In this document: positions 1 through 7,369 of the stretch, piece by piece
How the letters are laid out: the number at the start of each line of letters is the position of its first letter
How positions within the stretch are numbered: the stretch's first letter is position 1
Assembly (NCBI GenBank): GCA_945889565.1
Contig: CAMDBZ010000080.1
Span: 1-7,622 of the forward strand
DNA length: 7,622 nucleotides
Reading direction: 5' to 3'
Source: Thermoflexus hugenholtzii JAD2
GTDB lineage: Bacteria > Chloroflexota > Dehalococcoidia > UBA2979
Translations under genes and position numbers: made by a program
The notes under the pieces: generated by a model
What the model was told of the DNA's origin: nothing
What the model saw: the letters and a program-made list of their open reading frames with translations, nothing else
Database searches by the model: none

Positions 1-285
1 GTCGAAGATGTCGCCGAAGCCGCCGAAGCCCTCGAACCCCTCGAAGCCCTGGCCGTTGCCTGAGACGCCGGCGAGGCCGTGGCGGTCGTAGGCGCTGCGG
101 CGCTCCGGGTCGGAGAGCACCTCGTAGGCGGCGGCCACTTCCTTGAAGCGCTCTTCGGCGTCGGGGGCCTTGTTGCGGTCGGGGTGGTACTCCATCGCGA
201 GGCGACGGAAGGCACGTTTGACGTCCTCCTGCGAGGCGTCGCGGGCGAGGCCCATGAGGTCGTAGAGGTCACGCTGAGCGTTCAC
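1..285 (-). CDS. dnaJ: DnaJ (Hsp40) co-chaperone, N-terminal part, truncated by the window edge
   Basis: Co-chaperone that binds unfolded protein and stimulates the DnaK ATPase in the cytoplasm. The visible 95 codons begin with a GTG at 285 (VNAQRDLYDLMGLARDAS...). They give a complete J domain at about residues 6-67 with the catalytic HPD loop at 34-36 (EYHPDRN), helix III (RFKEVAAAYEVLSDPERR) and YDRHG. A Gly/Phe-rich linker follows from about residue 74 (GFEGFEGFGGFGDIFD). The zinc-finger and C-terminal substrate domains lie beyond the left edge, so DnaJ rather than a short J protein (CbpA type) is inferred from the G/F linker and the chaperone neighbours. The GTG is chosen because the J domain starts right after it; only a weak GAGAG lies upstream. 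The gene is separated from dnaK by two oppositely oriented cyclase genes, and no CIRCE is visible upstream. Confidence 0.93.
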   Translation of the reverse strand, partial: MNAQRDLYDLMGLARDASQEDVKRAFRRLAMEYHPDRNKAPDAEERFKEVAAAYEVLSDPERRSAYDRHGLAGVSGNGQGFEGFEGFGGFGDIFD

Positions 286-432
286 AGGGCTCTCAGTGTA
301 TCGGACGCCGGGCGCAGGGAGCGCAGTCCCTTCACACGCGGGCGGCGTCGACGGCGGCCTGTGGAATCGTGGGGGACATTCGATAGTGATTGGAGGCGCC
401 CGCACGGAGGCCCCTAGAGGGCAGGATGCCGC
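286..432. promoter_or_regulatory. Divergent dnaJ / GGDEF-1 control region
   Basis: This 147-bp gap must hold the promoters of dnaJ (minus) and the first cyclase (plus). On the minus strand a -10-like TACACT (295-300) ends 9 nt before the dnaJ GTG, which would give a very short leader. On the plus strand GATAGT (382-387) is a candidate -10 for the cyclase, and AGAGGGCAGG (416-425) is its ribosome binding site, 7 nt before ATG 433. No convincing -35 box was found for either. No CIRCE (TTAGCACTC-N9-GAGTGCTAA) and no HAIR-type repeat is present. The promoter assignments are inference from position and hexamer shape. Confidence 0.45.
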
Positions 433-1671
433 ATGCGTCACTTCACGAGCGTCACCGGGCTGTTCGCGCTGCTTTTCGCCATCCTGGTGGGGTTTGGCGC
501 GTTGAACTTTGCCGTGACTGCGCTGATGCTGCGGTTCGACGGGGCCCCGGCGATCAACGAAGCCGGGCGGCTGCGGGCGCGGTCGCAGCAACTGGCGCTG
601 GCGGCGCGGACGGTGGACCGCTCGGACGCCGCGTACCGCGCGCAGCTCGCAGAGGTCATCCGCGCCACCGAGGCGACCTTCGACTCGCTGCTGTCCGGGA
701 ATGAGCGCACGGGGCTCGATCCGGTCACCGGTGACTCGCGCGTGCAAGTGGAGCGCCTGCAGAGCGAATGGGGGGGCCTGCGCGGCCGCGCCGAGGAGCT
801 GATGCTGGTTACCCGGAGAACGCCGGAGGCCGAGCAGCAGATATTCCAGCTGCAGATGCGGAGCGACGCCTTCCTCCAGAGCGCCGACCAGGTCGTGCGC
901 GACCTCGTACGCACGAATCAGCAGCAGGTGGCCACGGCGCGGCGCGACATCCTCACCGCCAACATGGCGCTCGGGGCGGGGGCGTTCGTCGCGAGTGGAC
1001 TGGCGTGGTACCTGTCGTGGCGGCTGGTGTTCCTGCCGGTCGGCCGCCTGACCGCGCTGACGCAAGCGTTCGCGGCCGGGAAGCTGGACCGCCGGTTTGG
1101 GCCGCGCTACACCCCCGGCGAGATCGGGCGGCTCGGCCGCGGGTTCGACGCGATGGCGGAGTCGCTGGTGCGCCAGCAGGCACTGGAGCGACAGGCGATG
1201 TCGGACGAGCTGACGGGGCTGCTGAACCGCCGCGGGTTCATGGCGTCGCTAGAAAGCATCATCGAGCTGTCGGAGCGCGCCGGGCTCGCGTTCACGGTGT
1301 GCTTCATCGACGTGGACCGCTTCAAGGCGATCAACGACAGCTTCGGGCACGCCGCGGGCGACCAAGCGCTGCGCGACCTGGCGGCGGCGCTGACCGCCAC
1401 GTTCCGCCGCGGCGATGTGGTGGCGCGGATCGCCGGCGACGAGTTCGCGGTGATCGCGGTGGGCGCCGACGCCGTGGAGCACGCGTGGATCGACTCCGGC
1501 GTGAAGAAGGCGCTGCAGGCGCAGCAAGCTCGGGAGCCGCGGCCCTACCAGCTTGCTGTCAGCGTCGGGGCCGTCTCCTCATTCCACGGCGCGACGGCGG
1601 ACGCGTTGTTACAGCTTGCCGACGAAGAGATGTACGCCCAGAAGCGCGCGCGCCGCGCGGCGGCGGCCTGA
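433..1671 (+). CDS. Membrane diguanylate cyclase 1: PilJ-like sensor, HAMP, GGDEF (AGDEF variant)
   Basis: Predicted to make cyclic di-GMP from two GTP at the inner face of the membrane under control of an external signal. In the 412 residues: TM1 about 9-32; an extracytoplasmic helical sensor about 33-173 that opens with INEAGRLRARSQQ (41-53), the PilJ/NarX-type AGR signature; TM2 about 174-197; HAMP about 198-245; a short coiled linker; then a GGDEF domain starting at DELTGLLNRRGF (258-269). Metal Asp is D293 (IDVDRFKAIND), and guanine-contact residues N301 and D310 are kept. The signature loop is AGDEF (334-338) instead of GGDEF. An RxxD inhibitory site (RRGD, 325-328) stands exactly five residues before it. 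No EAL or HD-GYP domain follows. The ATG has a good purine-rich RBS (416-425). By family knowledge some AGDEF proteins are active cyclases, so activity is likely but not certain. The ligand is unknown. Confidence 0.9.
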   Translation: MRHFTSVTGLFALLFAILVGFGALNFAVTALMLRFDGAPAINEAGRLRARSQQLALAARTVDRSDAAYRAQLAEVIRATEATFDSLLSGNERTGLDPVTGDSRVQVERLQSEWGGLRGRAEELMLVTRRTPEAEQQIFQLQMRSDAFLQSADQVVRDLVRTNQQQVATARRDILTANMALGAGAFVASGLAWYLSWRLVFLPVGRLTALTQAFAAGKLDRRFGPRYTPGEIGRLGRGFDAMAESLVRQQALERQAMSDELTGLLNRRGFMASLESIIELSERAGLAFTVCFIDVDRFKAINDSFGHAAGDQALRDLAAALTATFRRGDVVARIAGDEFAVIAVGADAVEHAWIDSGVKKALQAQQAREPRPYQLAVSVGAVSSFHGATADALLQLADEEMYAQKRARRAAAA

Positions 1672-1688
1672 GCAGCGCGGGCAGCCCG

Positions 1689-1715
1689 GGGCGCCGCCTG
1701 AGCGCTGCGGCGCCC
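1689..1715 (+). terminator. Strong stem-loop between the two cyclase genes, terminator-like without a U-tract
   Basis: GGGCGCCGC (1689-1697) and GCGGCGCCC (1707-1715) form a perfect 9-bp GC stem with a 9-nt loop. It can be extended by C-G pairs across a bulged G (1686-1687 with 1716-1717). It begins 17 nt after the first cyclase's stop codon and ends 41 nt before the next ATG. No run of T follows, so it is not a classic intrinsic terminator. It could be a partial terminator, an attenuator or a 3'-end stabiliser. A candidate promoter just downstream (GATAGT, 1729-1734) supports separate transcription of the second gene. Confidence 0.5.
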
Positions 1716-1728
1716 GGTGGACGCTGCC

Positions 1729-1750
1729 GATAGTCAGCGCAGGGATTGGA
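1729..1750 (+). promoter_or_regulatory. Candidate upstream element of GGDEF-2, copy of the GGDEF-1 element
   Basis: GATAGT (1729-1734) followed by GATTGGA (1744-1750) lies just before the second cyclase. The same two words, in the same order, precede the first cyclase (GATAGT 382-387, GATTGGA 388-394). Both are also preceded by GGAC. The shared words suggest that an upstream region was duplicated together with the gene. GATAGT could be a -10 box, but no -35 is recognisable. The purine-rich AGGGATTGGA (1741-1750) may double as the ribosome binding site for ATG 1757. Confidence 0.35.
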
Positions 1751-1756
1751 AGCACG

Positions 1757-3028
1757 ATGCCGGGCCGGCGGCTATGGTGGGCGGGCGCATCCGCGTTCCT
1801 CGACCTGCGTACGCAGGTCGGGCTGTTGCTCGTTGTGATCGGCGTCGCGGCCAGCGTGAACCTCTGGCTACATCACGCGGCGGAGGACCCCGACCGCGCG
1901 GCGCGCGCGGCGGCGCTGCAGCTCCAGCAGCTGTCGGCACGGGCAGCCGTGGCGGGGCTGGTGACCGCGGACACCGGGAACGAAGCGGCCCGGTCGGACG
2001 CCCAGCGTCTCTCCGCCGAGACGAATGGGCTGCTGGAGGCGCTATCCACCGGCGACGCCGGGCGCGACATCACGGCGGTGGCGGCCGCGGAGCGCGCGGC
2101 GCTGCGACAAGCGCGCACCACGTGGGTGGTGCTGCACGGCGTGATCAGCCGGCTGACCTCGCCCGGCGCGCCCGCCGCCACGCCGGAGGTGCTCAGCTAC
2201 ATCCAGCTGCTCGACGCGGCGCTGGCAGACACCATTGGCGAGCTCGTGGCCGGCTACGACCACCGGCTGCAGAAGCGCACCCAGTTGCGGATGCGCTGGT
2301 CAATCGCCGGGAACCTCGTGCTCGCGGCGGTCGGCGCGGGCACGCTCGCAATCACCGTGCTGACGGTGGTCCGGCCGATGCGGCGGCTCACGTCGCTCAC
2401 AGCGCGGGTGGGAAGCGGGGATTTCGACGCTCGCTACGGGCGTACGTACCCGCTCGGCAGCCTGCGCACGCTCACGCGAGCCGTGGACGATATGGCGCGC
2501 CGCCTGAGTGAGCGCGAGCGGACGGGCATCGAGCTGCAGCGGCAAGTGGAGACCGATGCGCTGACCGGCCTCGACAGCCGGCGCGCGTTCTTCGCGCGGC
2601 TCGAGCTGGCGATCGGGCGCGCGGAAGTGAGCGACGAGGACTTCGTGGTCTGCTATCTGGACGTGAACGGCTTCAAGCGGATCAACGATAGCTTCGGCCA
2701 TCACGTCGGCGACCAGGCGCTGATCGACGTCGCGCAGATCATGCGCGCGGCGTTCCGCGCGTCGGACGTGGTGGCACGGCTCGGTGGCGACGAGTTCGCG
2801 GCGATCGCGTTCGGGGTGTCCGAGGCGGACGCGGGCGAGCTACGCGACCGGCTCGACGGGTACGTCGAGGAGTTCAATGCGTTCGCCGACCGGCCGTACC
2901 AGCTCGCGCTGAGCACGGGCATCGTCGGCTACAGCCCGCTGCTGACGGCGGACGCGCTGCTGCAGCTGGCCGACGAGGCGAGGTACCGCGAGAAGCACGG
3001 CGCGCCGGCGAACAACGAGGCCGCGTAG
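1757..3028 (+). CDS. Membrane diguanylate cyclase 2: diverged sensor, HAMP, GGDEF
   Basis: A 423-residue paralogue of the preceding gene, predicted to synthesise cyclic di-GMP at the membrane. TM1 about 21-38; an extracytoplasmic helical region about 39-180 with the same spacing of helices as the first sensor but without the AGR signature; TM2 about 183-205; HAMP about 206-257; GGDEF domain from DALTGLDSRRAF (267-278). Metal Asp is D302 (LDVNGFKRIND); N310 and D319 (guanine contacts) are kept; the loop is a canonical GGDEF (343-347), with RxxD inhibitory site RASD (334-337). Small departures are Ser in place of the usual Asn in LTGLxNR (S274) and Arg in place of Met in the late ADxxMY motif (ADEARY). 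The open frame extends upstream to 1553, but that part overlaps gene 1 and reads as Arg/Pro-rich shadow. ATG 1757 is chosen because TM1 and the purine-rich AGGGATTGGA fit it. It ends 6 nt from the dnaK stop codon. Confidence 0.9.
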   Translation: MPGRRLWWAGASAFLDLRTQVGLLLVVIGVAASVNLWLHHAAEDPDRAARAAALQLQQLSARAAVAGLVTADTGNEAARSDAQRLSAETNGLLEALSTGDAGRDITAVAAAERAALRQARTTWVVLHGVISRLTSPGAPAATPEVLSYIQLLDAALADTIGELVAGYDHRLQKRTQLRMRWSIAGNLVLAAVGAGTLAITVLTVVRPMRRLTSLTARVGSGDFDARYGRTYPLGSLRTLTRAVDDMARRLSERERTGIELQRQVETDALTGLDSRRAFFARLELAIGRAEVSDEDFVVCYLDVNGFKRINDSFGHHVGDQALIDVAQIMRAAFRASDVVARLGGDEFAAIAFGVSEADAGELRDRLDGYVEEFNAFADRPYQLALSTGIVGYSPLLTADALLQLADEARYREKHGAPANNEAA

Positions 3029-3034
3029 ACGGGG

Positions 3035-4939
<1,905 letters not shown>

Positions 4940-5001
4940 TGGGTGCTGCCTCTCTGATCTCGGTGGGGGGTTCCGCGCGGTGCTGCTTGGGCAGTGGTGG
5001 G

Positions 5002-5031
5002 GACGCTCGCGCGCGCGGCGGGCGAGGCGTC
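5002..5031 (-). other. Stem-loop in the grpE-dnaK intercistronic gap
   Basis: GACGCTCGC (5002-5010) pairs with GCGA-G-GCGTC (5022-5031) to give a 9-bp stem with one bulged base and an 11-nt GC-rich loop. In the transcript (minus strand) it lies between the grpE stop and the dnaK ribosome binding site, in the only gap above 100 nt inside the operon. By analogy with other chaperone operons it could be a processing or stability element that sets a higher dnaK dose. This role is inference, and chance pairing in GC-rich DNA is possible. Confidence 0.35.
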
Positions 5032-5048
5032 GTACGGTCGCTGGGGGT

Positions 5049-5591
5049 TCATGCGGTGGCCTCTTCCGCTGGGGGCGGGCCGCCCTGGCCGACGACGACG
5101 CGGGCGGGCCGCAGCACGCGGCCGTCGATGGCGTAGCCGGGCTCCAGCACCGCCACCACGTGGCCGTCCGGGCCGGGGGCGAAGGTGACAGCCTCGTGCA
5201 GGCTCGGGTCGAACGGCAGGCCCTCGGCGGGCACGGCGCGGACGCCGGACGCTTCCAGCGTAGCGCGAAACTTGCGCTCCACGAGACGCACGCCTTCGAC
5301 CCAGCGATGTTGCGCGATCTCGTCGTCGACGGAAGCGAGCGCGCGCTCGAGGTCGTCGAGCACCGGGAGGTAGTTGAGCACGAGCGCGGCGAGCGAGTAG
5401 CGCGCCCATTCCTGGCGCTCTTCCTCGGAGCGCCGGCGCAGGTTCTGGTAGTCGGCGGCGGCGCGCAGGTACTGCGCGCGCAGCTGTGCGATCTCCGCCT
5501 CGAGGGCGGCGACATCGGGCGGCGGTGGGGGCGGGGGCGCCACCGCGGGGGCAGGGTCAGTCGCGTGCGACTCGGGCGGGTCGGCGTTCAC
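5049..5591 (-). CDS. grpE: GrpE, nucleotide exchange factor of DnaK
   Basis: Promotes ADP release from DnaK and acts as a homodimer in the cytoplasm. Its 180 residues are a normal length. An acidic, Pro-rich disordered N-terminus contains seven consecutive prolines (19-25). It is followed by a long coiled-coil helix (VAALEAEIAQLRAQYLRAAADYQNLRRR, about 27-54) and the four-helix dimer region (LAALVLNYLPVLDDLERAL). The C-terminal beta domain carries the signature FDPSLHEAV, then GYAIDGRVLRPARVVV. The start is GTG 5591 (VNADPPESH), with AGGAG at 5597-5601, 5 nt upstream. It lies 46 nt after hrcA and 109 nt before dnaK, in the order hrcA-grpE-dnaK. Confidence 0.97.
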   Translation of the reverse strand: MNADPPESHATDPAPAVAPPPPPPPDVAALEAEIAQLRAQYLRAAADYQNLRRRSEEERQEWARYSLAALVLNYLPVLDDLERALASVDDEIAQHRWVEGVRLVERKFRATLEASGVRAVPAEGLPFDPSLHEAVTFAPGPDGHVVAVLEPGYAIDGRVLRPARVVVGQGGPPPAEEATA

Positions 5592-5637
5592 GGGCGCTCC
5601 TGGAGGGCTGGCTGCTGGGACCGCGATCGCGCGGCGA

Positions 5638-6651
5638 CTAGCGGTGCGCGTGTTCGAGCAGTGAGCTGATGAGCGCGGCGACGTAGCGCACGCGCGGGAT
5701 GGTGTAGCCGTAGCGCATGCGCGTGGGGCCCAACACGGCGATTGTGCCGACGGGGCCGTCGCGGTCGCCGAAGGCGGAGACGATCATGCTCCAGTCCTGC
5801 AGCCACGCGCTGCCGTTCTCGTGGCCGATCACCACGCGGGTGGTGCCGCGCCCGATCTGCTGCGGGTCCGGCAGCGTGTGCAGCAGCTCGTACGCCTGAA
5901 GGTGCCGCACCGCTTCGAGCATGCGCTCCACGGAGGAGAACTCGGGCTGTTCGAGCGCCGCGCGCAGGCCTTCGATGTACGTCTCGCCGACCTGGCGCGA
6001 GTCGTCGATGAGCTCGGCGGTGGCCAGCGCGATGCGCTGCTCGTCGCCGAGGAGTTCCTCGGCGACGGCGCGGCCTTCGGCGGCGTCCGCTCCGGCAAGC
6101 CGCGCGCTGAGGCGACGGGCCACTGCGGCGAGCGCGTCCTGGTCCAGCGGCTGCGTGAGCGAGACGATGCGCTGCAACACTCGGCCGTCCTCCAGCACGG
6201 CGACCACGAGCGCCGAGTCGACGGTGAGCTCGACGAGCTGGACGTGGCGCAGCCGCGCCGCCTGGCCCTGAGGCCGCGCGATTACGGCGACGTTGGTGAC
6301 GGAGCCGGCGAGCAGCGTGGCCGCGAGGCTGAGCCAATCGTCGAGCCGCGGCTCGGCCTGGTGGAACTGGTGGGCGATCGTGCGCTGCTCGTTGAGCCCG
6401 ACGGGCTCTTCTGCCATCAGCTCTTCGACGTAGAGGCGGTAGCCGCGGTCCAGTGGCACCCGCCCGGCGGAGGTGTGCGGCTGGGCGATGTAGCCCTCGT
6501 CTTCCAGGCGGGCGAGCTCGTTGCGAATGGTGGCGGTGGAGACGCCGAGCCCGTGGCGCGCGGCGAGCGCGCGCGAGCTGACGGGGGCAGCAGTGTCGAT
6601 GTACTCGTCCACCACGAGGCCGAGGAGCTCAGCGCGGCGCTTGGTCAGCAC
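5638..6651 (-). CDS. hrcA: HrcA, heat-inducible transcription repressor
   Basis: Dimeric repressor that binds CIRCE and shuts off class I heat-shock genes when folded with chaperone help. It has 337 residues, typical of the family. The N-terminal winged helix (about 1-75) has the hallmark run STATIRNELARLEDEGYI (38-55), followed by PHTSAGRVPLDRGYR (58-72). A GAF-like middle part and a C-terminal dimerisation part (GPTRMRYGYTIPRVRYVA) follow. The GTG at 6651 (VLTKRRAELL) is chosen over a longer open frame reaching 6819 because TAGGAGGG (6658-6665) sits 6 nt upstream and the upstream stretch is occupied by the promoter and CIRCE. First gene of the operon with grpE and dnaK, and autoregulated through the CIRCE at 6663-6689. 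Confidence 0.98.
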   Translation of the reverse strand: MLTKRRAELLGLVVDEYIDTAAPVSSRALAARHGLGVSTATIRNELARLEDEGYIAQPHTSAGRVPLDRGYRLYVEELMAEEPVGLNEQRTIAHQFHQAEPRLDDWLSLAATLLAGSVTNVAVIARPQGQAARLRHVQLVELTVDSALVVAVLEDGRVLQRIVSLTQPLDQDALAAVARRLSARLAGADAAEGRAVAEELLGDEQRIALATAELIDDSRQVGETYIEGLRAALEQPEFSSVERMLEAVRHLQAYELLHTLPDPQQIGRGTTRVVIGHENGSAWLQDWSMIVSAFGDRDGPVGTIAVLGPTRMRYGYTIPRVRYVAALISSLLEHAHR

Positions 6652-6657
6652 GAGGTA

Positions 6658-6665
6658 CCCTCCTA
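6658..6665 (-). promoter_or_regulatory. Ribosome binding site of hrcA, overlapping CIRCE
   Basis: TAGGAGGG on the minus strand, 6 nt from the GTG at 6651, is close to ideal. Its first bases (6663-6665) are also the outer bases of one CIRCE arm. The operator and translation start are therefore fused, and the one base of CIRCE that departs from consensus lies in this overlap. Confidence 0.85.
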
Positions 6666-6689
6666 GCACTCTCCGGTCGCGAGTGCTAA
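6663..6689. promoter_or_regulatory. CIRCE operator (HrcA binding site)
   Basis: CTAGCACTC (6663-6671), a 9-nt spacer (6672-6680), then GAGTGCTAA (6681-6689). The consensus is TTAGCACTC-N9-GAGTGCTAA; only the first base differs and the 9-9-9 geometry is exact. It lies just downstream of the hrcA -10 box, about at the transcription start, where bound HrcA would block initiation. In the transcript the same dyad can fold as a hairpin next to the hrcA ribosome binding site. Confidence 0.97.
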
Positions 6690-6698
6690 CTGTGGAAA

Positions 6699-6728
6699 AT
6701 TGTAGCCACCGCGCGCGCCGCCGGTCAA
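6699..6728 (-). promoter_or_regulatory. Sigma70-type promoter of the hrcA-grpE-dnaK operon
   Basis: On the minus strand, -35 TTGACC (6723-6728), an 18-bp GC-rich spacer (6705-6722) and -10 TACAAT (6699-6704). Transcription should start around 6690-6693, directly at the edge of CIRCE. Both boxes differ from consensus by one base, and the AT-rich patch ATTTTCC after the -10 stands out in this GC-rich window. Confidence 0.85.
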
Positions 6729-6743
6729 CGCGCCAGTGGGCCC

Positions 6744-6773
6744 GCGGCGAAGCGCCGCCCGGTCGCCTATACT
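6744..6773 (+). promoter_or_regulatory. Candidate promoter and inverted repeat before the sigma-factor gene
   Basis: TATACT (6768-6773) is a good -10 hexamer, 11 nt before the GTG at 6785. Upstream at 6744-6758 lies the inverted repeat GCGGCG-aag-CGCCGC, covering the place of a -35 box, which is not otherwise recognisable. There is no Shine-Dalgarno sequence, so a very short or leaderless transcript is possible. The inverted repeat could be an operator, but short GC palindromes are common at this base composition. Confidence 0.4.
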
Positions 6774-6784
6774 CCCACGCGCTT

Positions 6785-7348
6785 GTGGCGCCACCTTGTT
6801 CCGCTCGCGACCATCCCACCGCAGACTCGGCGCCTGAGCCGGGGGCTTCGACCGATGCGTTCTCGGACCTGTACCGGGAGCACGTGGGGCGGGTGTACGG
6901 CTACCTGCTGGTGCGCACGGGGCGGCCGGCGGACGCGGAGGAGCTGACCTCGCGGGCGTTCCTCAACGCGTTCGCGCAGCTGGGGAGCTTTCGGGGCGGT
7001 CCGGGCGGGTTCGGCCCGTGGCTGATGACGATCGCGCACCACCTGCTGGTGAACTGGTACCGCGACCGCGGGCGACGCCCGCCGACGGCGCCGCTGGACG
7101 AGGCGCTGGCGCTGCCGGCGAGCACGCCGAGCCCGGAGTCCAGCCTCGAGCGCAGCGAGCGCATCCGCGCGGTGCGGGGCGCGGTGCGGGCGCTGCCGGC
7201 GGATCGCCAGCGGTTGCTGGCGCTGAAGTACGTGCAGGGACTGACGAACGCGCAGATCGGCGAGCGCATGGGGCGCAGCGAGGGCGCGATCAAGGCGCTG
7301 CACCACCGCACGCTGCGTCAGCTGGAAGCGACCCTGCGCGAGGTGTAG
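6785..7348 (+). CDS. RNA polymerase sigma factor, ECF / sigma70 family
   Basis: Directs RNA polymerase to an alternative promoter set. In the 187 residues, a Pro/Ala-rich N-terminal stretch (1-25) precedes region 2 (about 26-98: FSDLYREHVGRVYGYLL, then DAEELTSRAFLNAF, then WLMTIAHHLLVNWYRDRGRR). A Pro/Ser-rich linker follows, then region 4 (about 129-184: ALPADRQRLLALKYVQGLT, HTH AQIGERMGRSEGAIKALHHR). There are no regions 1 or 3, and no C-terminal extension, so it is of ECF type. GTG 6785 is the most likely start; earlier in-frame GTGs (6683, 6692) fall in CIRCE and the hrcA promoter. No ribosome binding site precedes it. It is divergent from hrcA with 133 bp between starts. No anti-sigma factor is adjacent in the visible sequence, which is unusual for classical ECF factors. 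Confidence 0.9.
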   Translation: MAPPCSARDHPTADSAPEPGASTDAFSDLYREHVGRVYGYLLVRTGRPADAEELTSRAFLNAFAQLGSFRGGPGGFGPWLMTIAHHLLVNWYRDRGRRPPTAPLDEALALPASTPSPESSLERSERIRAVRGAVRALPADRQRLLALKYVQGLTNAQIGERMGRSEGAIKALHHRTLRQLEATLREV

Positions 7349-7369
7349 TGCGGGCGTCGAGACCCGGCG

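Noticed and set aside
1..50. Short repeated GCCGAAGCC/CTCGAA units at the left edge
   Set aside because: Explained by coding for the Gly/Phe-rich linker of DnaJ, not by a DNA repeat element.
1727..1734. GCCGATAG as a FliA (sigma28)-type -10 box for the second cyclase
   Set aside because: It resembles GCCGATAA, but no TAAA -35 box lies 15-16 bp upstream and the first cyclase's copy is TTCGATAG.
1553..1756. Longer N-terminus for the second cyclase, starting inside the first gene
   Set aside because: The extra 68 residues are an Arg/Pro-rich shadow of the first gene's frame and of the hairpin spacer. TM1 follows shortly after ATG 1757, which has a purine-rich stretch upstream.
768..2511. Arg/Gly-rich open frames overlapping the cyclase genes (768-1733 and 1717-2511)
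   Set aside because: Composition is typical of shifted frames in GC-rich DNA, and the overlapping GGDEF frames have clear domains.
4940..5515. Longer DnaK reaching upstream through grpE
   Set aside because: The upstream part is an out-of-frame reading of grpE. MSRVIGIDLGTT is the normal DnaK start, with its own ribosome binding site.
5622..5631. Palindrome CGCGATCGCG between hrcA and grpE
   Set aside because: Only 10 bp and made of CG/GATC words frequent at this GC level. No further structure connects it to regulation.
6652..6819. Longer N-terminus for HrcA, starting at 6819
   Set aside because: It would run through the promoter and CIRCE. The GTG at 6651 has an excellent ribosome binding site and matches the family start.
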